9,204 nucleotides of DNA from Opitutales bacterium (GTDB lineage: Bacteria; Verrucomicrobiota; Verrucomicrobiia; Opitutales; Oceanipulchritudinaceae), in contig SKLD01000192.1 of assembly GCA_007123395.1 (NCBI GenBank), positions 1 to 9,204 on the forward strand. The letters are read 5' to 3'. Under the pieces are notes generated by a model that saw nothing but the letters and a program-made list of their open reading frames with translations, made no database searches and was not told the origin of the DNA. Below are positions 1 through 7,374 of the stretch, one piece after another. The stretch's first letter is position 1. Each line of letters starts with the position of its first letter. The position numbers and the translations under genes are program-made.

Positions 1-1666
1 AGGTCGCGGTCGTCACCGGGCCGGACGCACCGTCGCGATAGGCACGCGCCCGCACCACGGTGCCCTTCTTCACCGGTGCGGTCGGAAAATATGTCGGACT
101 TGAATCCGCCGTGCTCGAAATGCGCGCCAGCTTGTCCGGTTGGCCGCTGCGGTCAGCGATCCGTATCGGCGTGGAATACACACCGGTGGTGAAGGTGTTT
201 TGCCGGAACGGTCCACTCGGATAGGAATTGACGTATTCGTAAGTCGTGCCGTCGAGATTGTCGATGTCCGGCTCGGAGCCGTCGAGCGTGTAGAGCACGG
301 TGACTGCCGGATCGGGATGCGATAACGTCAGGTCGAATGCTTCGCCGTGGGTGCCCGGCGCATGCGAAAAGTCCACCGGTGCAAGGAGCGAGGAGAGCGC
401 AGGAGTCGTGTTGGGCGCTCCTGGCGTGGGCTCGTGGAAATAGGCCCATGCCCGCGGATCTTCGGGCTTACGCCCGTAGGAAACATCCCGCGGCACCGGC
501 ACCGGATCGACGAAGTCCGCCGTCGAGCCATCCGGTCGCGTCAGAAGCAGTTCCTCACCCGCCGCCGCAATACGGAAGTTCGTGTGCGGGTGCAATGGTG
601 CCGGCCCCAAACCGTAATATGCCTTGAGGTGACGCTCCACCCCGGCCTGCTCCTCCGCGGATAAACCGCGGTTGAACAGAAGCACCTCCGCCATCTCGCC
701 GCCGAAGGTGCGTCCGTCGTCGTGTGAACTGCCCACCGGCACACGCTCGTAGTCCGACAACAGCGTGCGCCCCACCGATCCCGTCGCCTCCGCCAGCACC
801 TCGCCGTCGCGCGTCAACCGCGCCCGCGCCTGCGGACCGTCCATCACCGCCCCGACGACATGCCAACGGTCTTGCGAAAGCGCGTTGGACGCCGTCACGT
901 CAATGTTCGGAGGAAGCCGCAGACGAAGGCCGCCCCCCGTTTCACTGATCTCGATCACCACACTGCCCGCGTTGGCCATGTTCGACCCGCGGAAGCCGCC
1001 GAGAAAACCCGACCGCACACCGCCCGTCCACCGCGCTACCGCGATATACGTGAAATCCGTGAAATCATCCATGCCCGCGACCCCCCCGGTGGGCAGGAAA
1101 AACTGTTGCGTGGCGGAACGGTTGAACCGCATCACCGCGCGCCCGTTCAAACCGTCAGCAACATAGGTGGGTCGTCGCGCGACATTCGGTTGCGCCGCGT
1201 TGTTGCCGCGCCCGCTCGAGTCGGTCCACACCCCGACGGCAGCGCCATCAGCCGCCTCCACATCCGCCGCGCGCAGGCGCAGGACAAGCCCATCCACCGC
1301 GTCGGGGGGCAACGCCTCGACACCCTCCTCCGCCTCCGCGCCGACGCGGTCTTTTCCGGATGCCCAAACCAACAGGAACTCACCGGGTTCGATTACCGTA
1401 GCCTCGGGAAAAATCCACCTGAAAGGATTCTCCGCATCGTCCGAAAGCCCCCACCCTTCCAAAGACACCGGCGCGTCACCGAAGTTGTACAATTCAATCC
1501 AGTCTTCATAGTCGCCGTCCTCGTCCGCCAGCGTCTCGCCGTTGGAAGCCATGAATTCGTTGATCCGTACGGTCGCGGAACTCTCTCCCGGAAGAAAACC
1601 GAGAAGAAACAGTGATATCAAAAGGTGATACGGCAAACAGCGGACAAAGCGTCGTTCTTTATACAT
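1..1666 (-). CDS. Secreted lamin-tail / LamG / chitobiase-C-terminal-like protein, probably CotH-type (3' end cut off)
   Basis: This frame is open from an ATG at 1666 to the window edge, giving 555 codons with no stop, so the C-terminus is missing. Residues 1-31 look like a signal peptide: basic start, hydrophobic LISLFLLGFL core, then GESSA. Residues 32-107 match the first half of a lamin-tail domain (INEFMASNGE, DWIELYN, GWGLSDD, FLLVWASGKD). Residues 108-352 are a LamG/concanavalin-like jelly roll (GVWTDSSGRGNN; GGEMAEVLLFNRGLSAEE). Residues 357-418 resume the lamin-tail domain (HTNFRIAAAGEELLL, DVSYGR, PTPGAPN). From about 430 a CHB_HEX_C-type module appears (VLYTLDGSEPDIDN ... GTVVRARAYRDG). 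In Verrucomicrobiota this combination usually precedes a CotH kinase-like domain, which would lie outside the window. It is likely a surface or secreted structural or binding protein. No catalytic function can be assigned. It is the last gene of the co-directional set, 64 bases after the previous stop. Confidence 0.85.
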   Translation of the reverse strand, partial: MYKERRFVRCLPYHLLISLFLLGFLPGESSATVRINEFMASNGETLADEDGDYEDWIELYNFGDAPVSLEGWGLSDDAENPFRWIFPEATVIEPGEFLLVWASGKDRVGAEAEEGVEALPPDAVDGLVLRLRAADVEAADGAAVGVWTDSSGRGNNAAQPNVARRPTYVADGLNGRAVMRFNRSATQQFFLPTGGVAGMDDFTDFTYIAVARWTGGVRSGFLGGFRGSNMANAGSVVIEISETGGGLRLRLPPNIDVTASNALSQDRWHVVGAVMDGPQARARLTRDGEVLAEATGSVGRTLLSDYERVPVGSSHDDGRTFGGEMAEVLLFNRGLSAEEQAGVERHLKAYYGLGPAPLHPHTNFRIAAAGEELLLTRPDGSTADFVDPVPVPRDVSYGRKPEDPRAWAYFHEPTPGAPNTTPALSSLLAPVDFSHAPGTHGEAFDLTLSHPDPAVTVLYTLDGSEPDIDNLDGTTYEYVNSYPSGPFRQNTFTTGVYSTPIRIADRSGQPDKLARISSTADSSPTYFPTAPVKKGTVVRARAYRDGASGPVTTAT

Positions 1667-1675
1667 TTCGGTGAA

Positions 1676-1679
1676 TCCT
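1676..1679 (-). promoter_or_regulatory. Weak Shine-Dalgarno for the lamin-tail/LamG gene
   Basis: On the minus strand, AGGA lies 9 bases before the ATG at 1666 (TAGGATTCACCGAA-ATG). It is the only recognisable ribosome-binding-like motif among the four starts visible in the window. It supports the choice of this ATG, which also directly precedes a good signal peptide. The motif is short, so chance occurrence is possible. Confidence 0.35.
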
Positions 1680-1730
1680 ATACAGGCGAAGGCAGATTTT
1701 CCAACGCTTCGCCGCCGAACGCTCATGGTA

Positions 1731-3071
1731 CTACGGCGCCATTTCCCGGACCCAGTAGCGCGGGCGCACGATGACACGGTAAAACGCGGGCTCGACGAGC
1801 GGTTCTTCAGAAACGCCGATGAAATCACCCGTCCCCTCAACGCCCTTGAAAAGAGGTTCCCAAACCATGAGATCGGTGCTGCGCTCAAGCGTGTAACTTC
1901 GATTGGCTTTGCTCGGAAAGGCGAGGTTCATATGATTCCCGTCCACTTCCATCCCAAGACCAAAGGGTGGATTCGAGGTCAGCGGGTGGTTCCCGATGAG
2001 GTACTCCTCGAAATTGGTATATCCGCTCCGGTTCGCATCGTAACTCCGAGCCGCCATTCCAATGGCGCGGCCGTTCTCAAAGGCGTCTTCCGGAAAATGG
2101 TCCGCCGCCCACAGGTCATAAAAATCGAGCCCGCCGGTGTGGATCATGATATCGTCCATGATCTGCACCGAGCCTTCCTCCGATTCATCGTAATTGGATG
2201 TGGAAATCATTACCGAGGCATCGATGTTACGCCGGAAATGCCGTCCCGATCCATAGCGGCTGGCCGAGGCAAGATAATCGCTTCCGCGCAGCGCTTCCGC
2301 GCCGGGCCGTGCGAAATAGTGGATATCACCGGACTCATCAAAACTCATGCCCAGCGTCCACCAACCGGCAATGTCCGGCAGGTCGATATACTCCGAGTAA
2401 TTCCCGTAGGGCGAGCGAATAAAGGCACGCAAATCACTGAAAACACCGTCGCCCCCGTCTGCCTTGAACAACCAAACCGCGGGCCAGACATTGCGCATCT
2501 CGCTCGGTTCAACATTCGTGTTTTCAACAACCGCCGTTGTGCGCAAACCGAAAGTGGCTCGGGCAGTCCGACCGAGATTGACATACACCCGGACGGTGAT
2601 GGAGAAACGATCCTCCGCCGTGAAGTTGCGGGCGTAGACATAGAAGTCGTCTTGGTTTACTGCATCCGGTTGCCCGTAGACGGGATGACCGACGGCACCG
2701 GGGTGCTCTTCATACCATGCGGAATCACGTTCAAGGCGCCGGAAAAAGAGCGCCCGCGTGCTTCCCTCAAGCCCACCGGGAGGCGGCGCGTCCTGCCAGA
2801 TTTCCTCAGGCGCGCCGCGCTGCGTTCCCGTCAAGCCAAACCCTGAGCCCGCCCAACCGGCCCCGTAGTTGAAACTGCTCGGAGCCTCAAAGTCCACACG
2901 ATGGACCAAAGATCCGGTACCCGGAACAATCGGAATGGCGACATCAGCGAAAAAATCACCTTCTCCAGCTCCAACCGGCAGGGCATAGCAGAACACACCC
3001 AGAGCCGCTGAAGGCGGTGCAAGGAAAGATACGCGTTTTATTGCAGCGATGACTGTATTCATTTTTTGCAT
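1731..3071 (-). CDS. Secreted concanavalin-like protein with calcium-loop-like motif and C-terminal YR module, function unknown
   Basis: This 446-residue protein has a signal-peptide-like N-terminus: basic residues near 12-13, a hydrophobic stretch to about 32, and likely cleavage after GAG near residue 36. Residues 55-315 look like a beta-rich jelly roll: it opens with VHRVDFEAPSSFNYG, has an NVWPAVWLF strand at 194-202, and closes with SVQIMDDIMIHTGGLDFY. The WPAVW strand recalls GH16/LamG folds, but I see no ExDxxE catalytic motif. Residues 319-364 form the D-x-N-x-S-G-x-TNFEEY segment (345-357), an EF-hand/dockerin-like loop commonly seen before C-terminal modules in Verrucomicrobiota. 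Residues 367-436 are the C-terminal YR module (SYTLERSTDLMVWEPLF ... FYRVIV). The start is uncertain: ATG codons at 3071 and 3062 are both possible, and neither has a Shine-Dalgarno. Its place directly after two sugar-cleaving candidates suggests carbohydrate binding or an unrecognised lyase or hydrolase activity; that is inference. Confidence 0.85.
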   Translation of the reverse strand: MQKMNTVIAAIKRVSFLAPPSAALGVFCYALPVGAGEGDFFADVAIPIVPGTGSLVHRVDFEAPSSFNYGAGWAGSGFGLTGTQRGAPEEIWQDAPPPGGLEGSTRALFFRRLERDSAWYEEHPGAVGHPVYGQPDAVNQDDFYVYARNFTAEDRFSITVRVYVNLGRTARATFGLRTTAVVENTNVEPSEMRNVWPAVWLFKADGGDGVFSDLRAFIRSPYGNYSEYIDLPDIAGWWTLGMSFDESGDIHYFARPGAEALRGSDYLASASRYGSGRHFRRNIDASVMISTSNYDESEEGSVQIMDDIMIHTGGLDFYDLWAADHFPEDAFENGRAIGMAARSYDANRSGYTNFEEYLIGNHPLTSNPPFGLGMEVDGNHMNLAFPSKANRSYTLERSTDLMVWEPLFKGVEGTGDFIGVSEEPLVEPAFYRVIVRPRYWVREMAP

Positions 3072-3093
3072 ATTTGCAGAGCGACAAATGGAA

Positions 3094-3117
3094 AAGGCAA
3101 TCAGGTCAAATTGCCTT
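3094..3117 (-). terminator. Hairpin at the stop of the DUF2264 gene; weak terminator or mRNA-stability element
   Basis: A perfect 8-bp inverted repeat (AAGGCAAT / ATTGCCTT) with an 8-base loop spans the TGA stop (3103-3101) of the DUF2264 gene. In the minus-strand transcript the stem is followed by TT and then CC, extending the U-run to four, so it is short for a classic intrinsic terminator. GGAAA/TTTCC segments just outside could lengthen the structure with an internal loop. It lies in the 29-base gap before the next gene. It could partly terminate, attenuate or protect the transcript end, lowering expression of the last two genes relative to the enzymes upstream. Confidence 0.3.
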
Positions 3118-5113
3118 CGATGTTTCCAAAATCAATCGTAAGTTCGCGCCCGTCCTTAAGGACCAAACGCGCGCCGCAGGGTTGCCCCGACGGCGCCCAA
3201 GGCACCAGTTCAAGGGACCGCACCGGTTGCAACTCATCGTCAGACCATTGTCCGTCGTCGATGCGGTGCAACATGACCGTCACCATAAGCTCCATCCCAC
3301 CGTAGTCCTGCCCGACGGTGCGGGCGGCATGGATGACCGTGCTCTCGGTCGCCTCCGGGTTCATCCCGTGATGGATGGTCGACCGCAGATGCTCCCAACC
3401 CCGAACCGCGGTCATGGCCACCTGTCGGCCGGAGATGGCGGCGGTCACAACGGGATGGCCATCGATCACGCGCTCCGCAACCCGCGCCGGCTTCCCGTCC
3501 ACATGCGGCAGGGCATAATGCCCGAGGTGCAACTCATTGCTGTAGGGAAGGCGCACGCGGTCGACGCGGATAAAGCCGCCGGGGATCACAATATCGGCGA
3601 GGTCGATTCGTTCGATTCCTTTGTTGACGACATATTTGTGCATGGAGTCGGCACCCCCGCCCGCCTTCATGTTGATAGCACGGTAGATGATGCCCTCTTT
3701 GAAGCGCCTGAATCCGATCGCAAGCGGGATGCGGAACCCGCCGCCTCCGAGATCACGCACCGAGTAGTTGGCGGGATTCGCACCCTCGGTTGATTCGGTT
3801 TCGCAGCAAAAATCGGCGTTGAACCATAGCTGGTTGTAGAAGGGGTCGTGTCGGGGCACTTTGCCGGTGAGGATTTCACTTGTTCCGGTGTCCCCGCGGT
3901 TGACGACCTGAATGCCGGGGCCCGCCATTTCCACCGTCTCCGTGCCCTTGCCAATGCCGGACCAAAATCCCTCGGTCTCCGTCGCCGTCCAAAACGGCGA
4001 ATCTTCCGGCAAAGAAAGCGCAACGAAGATTTTCGCCACCCAGAACGGACTGGCCGCACAACTATAGAACTGGATCAGGGGATCGAACGGTCCGTAATAC
4101 CCGAGGCAGGGAACGCCGTTCACATAAAGGTCCTCGCGGGAAAGGAACTGGAGCATATTGGCGGAGGCAATGCGGCGTGCGAATCCCGGATCGATGACAG
4201 GATCGCGTGCAAGGAAATGAGCGCCGAGCCCCGCCGAGGCCCCGAAACGGTAGATGATACTTCGCCCCCACATCATCTGTTTGCCCTGCCGCGAGTAAAA
4301 ACGCGGCCATTGGGCGGCGAACTCCCGGTTGCGCTTCTCGATGACGGCGGCAAGCTCGGGCTCATGGGCGTAGCCATACCAATGGCACCACAGCGGACCA
4401 TAGAAATGGTATCCCCATGGATTGTATAAATCGTAACACGGATCGTCGCTATACCAGCCGTCTCCGGAATATTGCGCCATCAGGTGCTGCAGGTGGTCGC
4501 GGAGGATGACCTCGTCGATCTCAAAGCCGTGCAACTTGAGAAAGGTCAGCATGAGCACGTTGAAAAAGCGCCAGTTGTGCCCAATTGTTTGGTTGTGGCC
4601 GTAGTCGTGGAGAAGCGCGGCCACTTGGGCTTTTTCCTTTGCGCTGTAGCGGTCCCAGATTTGCCGCCGGCATTGCATAAGCCCCACGACGAGCGCTCCG
4701 CCCTCCACCGTCTGCTGGTATTGTATCTTCGGATACTGCTTGTTCAGCTCAGTGATTGAACCGACATACCGCGGCGACTGCGGATCCGTCGCGAAAAGAA
4801 TCTGATTCGCATAGTAATCACGCAGACCAATGCCGTTGGATACGGCGTCGGGCCGCTCGGCAATAACAGGCGCGGCCGCCATGAAGGTGCGGGCGAGGCC
4901 TTCGAATTCGGCTGCCTGAAACCGGTGTTTCGGGTCGTCCGGTTGCGGGTAGGACGTGGGGCTCTGCTTGGGAATGGCGATGGGATCATCCATCCCATTT
5001 ATGTGCCGGAATACACCGTCGATCAAATGCTGAGCGCAATCGACCCAATGGCGGCGCGTCATTCCGGTGAACGGGCTGGTGACAAAATCGGGACTGTCGG
5101 GCTGATATTTCAT
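3101..5113 (-). CDS. DUF2264 family protein, putative intracellular uronosidase (GH154-like)
   Basis: A 670-residue protein starting at the ATG at 5113. It has no signal peptide or membrane segment, so it is predicted to be cytoplasmic. Residues 10-365 match the DUF2264 pattern, an all-alpha (alpha/alpha) toroid-type domain: GHNQTIGHNWRFFNVLM near 172-188, GDGWYSDDPCYDLYNPWGYH at 217-236, YGPLW at 238-242, and QMMWGRSIIYRFGA at 279-292. Residues 380-670 are beta-rich and probably form the C-terminal sandwich usual in toroid glycosidases and lyases. As I recall, CAZy family GH154 (beta-glucuronidase) contains DUF2264 proteins; I have not checked this. That fits a role in removing uronic acid from oligosaccharides made by the upstream PL8-type lyase. 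Candidate catalytic acids lie in the GDGWYSDDPCYD stretch, by position only. An in-frame GTG at 5191 would overlap the upstream gene by 52 bases and lacks a Shine-Dalgarno, so the ATG, which leaves a 26-base gap, is preferred. Confidence 0.85.
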   Translation of the reverse strand: MKYQPDSPDFVTSPFTGMTRRHWVDCAQHLIDGVFRHINGMDDPIAIPKQSPTSYPQPDDPKHRFQAAEFEGLARTFMAAAPVIAERPDAVSNGIGLRDYYANQILFATDPQSPRYVGSITELNKQYPKIQYQQTVEGGALVVGLMQCRRQIWDRYSAKEKAQVAALLHDYGHNQTIGHNWRFFNVLMLTFLKLHGFEIDEVILRDHLQHLMAQYSGDGWYSDDPCYDLYNPWGYHFYGPLWCHWYGYAHEPELAAVIEKRNREFAAQWPRFYSRQGKQMMWGRSIIYRFGASAGLGAHFLARDPVIDPGFARRIASANMLQFLSREDLYVNGVPCLGYYGPFDPLIQFYSCAASPFWVAKIFVALSLPEDSPFWTATETEGFWSGIGKGTETVEMAGPGIQVVNRGDTGTSEILTGKVPRHDPFYNQLWFNADFCCETESTEGANPANYSVRDLGGGGFRIPLAIGFRRFKEGIIYRAINMKAGGGADSMHKYVVNKGIERIDLADIVIPGGFIRVDRVRLPYSNELHLGHYALPHVDGKPARVAERVIDGHPVVTAAISGRQVAMTAVRGWEHLRSTIHHGMNPEATESTVIHAARTVGQDYGGMELMVTVMLHRIDDGQWSDDELQPVRSLELVPWAPSGQPCGARLVLKDGRELTIDFGNIEGNLT

Positions 5114-5139
5114 TGCAGCGGTAAGCGGTTTATGGGGAG

Positions 5140-7299
5140 TCAGGCGTCGCGTAGGGTGAGGAAGAGACTTTGCAGGGGGCGCAACCGCCACTTCATGCGA
5201 ATGCGGGCGAGATCGCCCTCAATGCGCAAATCCGGATCAATAACGCCCCACGAGGCGTCATCGCCAAGGGCGCGGAAGACCCTGCCCTCGACCGTTTCGG
5301 CGTTAAGCAGGAGATCGAAGGAGTCCGTCTCATCATAGATGACATTCGTCGCCGCAATGGAAACACCGTTGTCCAAGTCATGGGAATGCACATGCATGGG
5401 GTGTCCGCCGGCGATTGTCTGCGTCCCCCCCTTCCCGCTCATGCGGAAGAGCACCTTTGCCCAGTACTCCTGCCGGACCCGGTTAAAATAGGCCATGTAA
5501 AACTGAGCGCTGCCAAGGGGGTAGCAACACGTGTAAACCATGCCCCCCATGCGGTTTGTGAAGAGACCCGAAGCAGGGAACTTCACCTCAAACTCCGGGC
5601 CCTTGATCGTGGAAAGCACCTCCACTTCAGATGAATAGTCGAGTGCGCCGATCGGGTTCGCACAGCGCTGCGCGCACATGCGTGCCCTCACCCCGCCGTC
5701 GAGTTCTCCGAAGAACGCCGTCTCCACCTCTTCCATGGAATACGCCGCCTGCTCCAGCGCGACCCGCTTGATTGCATCGACGCCGATCAGCGAACCAAAA
5801 CCCCGTTGCACGAGGATTTCCGCGCTCGGCAGGTCGAGGATGATCCGCCGCCCCAAGAGCGCTTCAATATCTTCGTCGCTGTAGCAACGCAAGGTCTGGT
5901 CGGAGACCGCGAATACCGCACCGGTCTCCGCAGTGGTGGAACGGGTGAAGGCGTGACTCACGCCCAGGACATAGAACGCCTTGCTCCACGCGATGGAATC
6001 GGCCTCGAGCTGGTTCAGCGAACGGTCTCCCTTCTTCATTTTCGAGGGATCTTCACCGGTGTACATCTTCGCGCCGCCGGATGAACTGCCGGGACCGGTC
6101 CACTTGTGTGCGGCCACGTCAGGGGAGAAGAGAATCTTAACGCCGCGCGCGCGGCGGTCATCCAGACGCAGATCCATCAGCGCGTCAAAATAGGGACGAT
6201 GACGACCAAGGCTCGCACCCATTCCGCGGTCGTAGTACGTGTTCATCCCCATATTATCGAAATGATTGATGGTGATACCCCGCGATCCATAGAGGATGGC
6301 ATTGTACATCTCCCATGCGCTGTAGGCATGGGAGCCGCTGTATGGACCGCAGCGCGGGGAGTTTTCCAATTCAGGATAGATGTCGGCGTCCCGGTCGAGG
6401 TTCGCGATGGTTTGGCGCGAGAAACCCGGCGTGGTGGTGATGGGAGGCTCCTCCGTGTACGGGGGCATGTGCGGACGGATGAGGTATCGTTCGCCCTCAT
6501 CGGTGAAAACATCCATGAGGCCATTCCAGTCGCGGTTTTCGATACTGTGGATATCCGGAATACTGGTCATCAGACCGATGCGCATCTCCGGCGCCGCCGC
6601 CTTGAGCGCGGCAGTGAGTTTTTCCGCAGGCTCGCGCAAGGCCTGTTGCGCTAGTTCCAGCCACTTTGCCCGCCACGGATGCGGCTCTCCGGGTGCGGCG
6701 ACAGCCGCGACCACCTCTTCACGGGTGACCTGATCCCGGCCGACCATGCGGGCAAAGCGATCAAGGCAGTGTTCACAAAAACATCCGCCGTAGCCCATTT
6801 CCCCGCCGTGATTGTGGAGGCGCCAATCGTCTTCCACCCACAGCGCCACGGGCTCGATCTCCCGCGTGAGGTAGACAAAATACTCGTTGAGGTATTGCTG
6901 CCAATTCTCGCACAAAGGACAAGGCGACATTCCGTTGTCCGCACCGGTCTCGCCGACCATCAAACGGAAGTCCTGCCCCGGATGCAGCCCTCGGCCTCGG
7001 CCCGCGTGGTAGGTGGTCGTCCATGGATTGAGGCTGGTTGCCACGCCGTGGCGGGCGAACATCTCCTTGGCCTGCCTGATGACGTCGATCCACGGCTTGG
7101 ACAGTTCCTCGGTTGGATGACCCGAACTCCTTTCCTCGGGCATGAGGAGAAACATGACCTCGTCGATCGTTGATTCTCGAATAAATTCCTCCAACCGCTT
7201 CAGGTTTTCCTTGGGTCCGTTAAAGGGATCGAGTCCGTAGCGGAGAATGATACGAAAGGGCTTGGTGCCCTTGCGGGGTTGTGCTTGTTTTTGTTTCAT
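5140..7299 (-). CDS. GH42-like clan GH-A glycosidase (TIM barrel, amidotransferase-like middle domain, C-terminal sandwich), cytoplasmic
   Basis: A 719-residue protein without a signal peptide. Residues 13-385 read as a (beta/alpha)8 barrel, beginning with FRIILRYG. C127 and C130 (CPLC), then C173, C175 and C178 (CFCEHC), reproduce the spacing of the zinc-binding cysteines of GH42 beta-galactosidases, where a single cysteine precedes C-x-C-x-x-C by about 44 residues. PELENSP at 309-315 resembles the GH42 nucleophile motif E-x-S-P, which makes E312 the candidate nucleophile. It is followed by AWEMYNAILYGSRGITINHFD at 328-348, like the GH42 W-x-x-x-A-x-x-x-GADG strand (quoted here as two adjoining parts of one motif). 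Where GH42 has Asn-Glu, this protein has VEDDWR (155-160). Residues 386-515 resemble the amidotransferase-like trimerisation domain (YSDEDIEALLGRRIILDL). Residues 520-719 are a beta sandwich. The substrate is unknown; a beta-galactosidase is only one possibility, and a uronoside or aminosugar activity would fit the neighbours. The start is supported by the first barrel strand at residue 15; no Shine-Dalgarno is seen. Confidence 0.8.
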   Translation of the reverse strand: MKQKQAQPRKGTKPFRIILRYGLDPFNGPKENLKRLEEFIRESTIDEVMFLLMPEERSSGHPTEELSKPWIDVIRQAKEMFARHGVATSLNPWTTTYHAGRGRGLHPGQDFRLMVGETGADNGMSPCPLCENWQQYLNEYFVYLTREIEPVALWVEDDWRLHNHGGEMGYGGCFCEHCLDRFARMVGRDQVTREEVVAAVAAPGEPHPWRAKWLELAQQALREPAEKLTAALKAAAPEMRIGLMTSIPDIHSIENRDWNGLMDVFTDEGERYLIRPHMPPYTEEPPITTTPGFSRQTIANLDRDADIYPELENSPRCGPYSGSHAYSAWEMYNAILYGSRGITINHFDNMGMNTYYDRGMGASLGRHRPYFDALMDLRLDDRRARGVKILFSPDVAAHKWTGPGSSSGGAKMYTGEDPSKMKKGDRSLNQLEADSIAWSKAFYVLGVSHAFTRSTTAETGAVFAVSDQTLRCYSDEDIEALLGRRIILDLPSAEILVQRGFGSLIGVDAIKRVALEQAAYSMEEVETAFFGELDGGVRARMCAQRCANPIGALDYSSEVEVLSTIKGPEFEVKFPASGLFTNRMGGMVYTCCYPLGSAQFYMAYFNRVRQEYWAKVLFRMSGKGGTQTIAGGHPMHVHSHDLDNGVSIAATNVIYDETDSFDLLLNAETVEGRVFRALGDDASWGVIDPDLRIEGDLARIRMKWRLRPLQSLFLTLRDA

Positions 7300-7317
7300 T
7301 GTTCTTTGTGGGATCGC

Positions 7318-7329
7318 AAATCCGGATTT
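7318..7329. promoter_or_regulatory. 12-bp perfect palindrome ahead of the GH42-like gene, possible operator
   Basis: AAATCCGGATTT is its own reverse complement. It sits in the 75-base gap between the lyase stop and the GH42-like start, 18 bases before the ATG. A GATAAT hexamer (7338-7333 on the minus strand) lies just upstream, so the palindrome would fall around a transcription start if that hexamer is a -10 box. No good -35 box is present. The gap is otherwise featureless apart from a 4-bp GGCT/AGCC stem. A regulator binding site is possible but unproven. Confidence 0.2.
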
Positions 7330-7374
7330 TCAATTATCCACTGGAAACGGGAAGGCTTGCCGAGCCGCGGGAGA

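Noticed and set aside
860..1615. 251-codon open frame on the plus strand
   Set aside because: Antisense to the lamin-tail/LamG gene. Its translation is arginine/histidine-rich low-information sequence with no recognisable motif.
1705..1721. Hairpin in the gap before the lamin-tail gene
   Set aside because: The stem is only six pairs with a bulge and no U-run, so it is not convincing as a terminator.
1671..2846. 391-codon open frame on the plus strand
   Set aside because: It lies wholly antisense to the secreted concanavalin-like gene, which has a signal peptide and recognisable modules. The plus-strand translation shows no domain and starts with GTG; it is a by-product of GC-biased codon use.
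3074..3793. 239-codon open frame on the plus strand
   Set aside because: Antisense to the C-terminal half of the DUF2264 gene; no motif, and composition typical of a shadow frame.
5114..5191. Earlier GTG start for the DUF2264 gene
   Set aside because: It would overlap the preceding gene by 52 bases and add a proline/basic-rich segment unlike the family start; no Shine-Dalgarno is seen. The ATG at 5113 fits better.
5226..5237. 12-base string GCAAATCCGGAT repeated at 7316-7327
   Set aside because: The first copy is coding sequence of the GH42-like gene and lacks the full palindrome; a chance match is likely.
7333..7361. Sigma-70-type promoter before the GH42-like gene
   Set aside because: GATAAT is a fair -10 box, but 17-18 bases upstream there is only GGCAAG or CGGCAA, not a -35 box. 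Too weak to annotate as a promoter; it is mentioned only with the palindrome.
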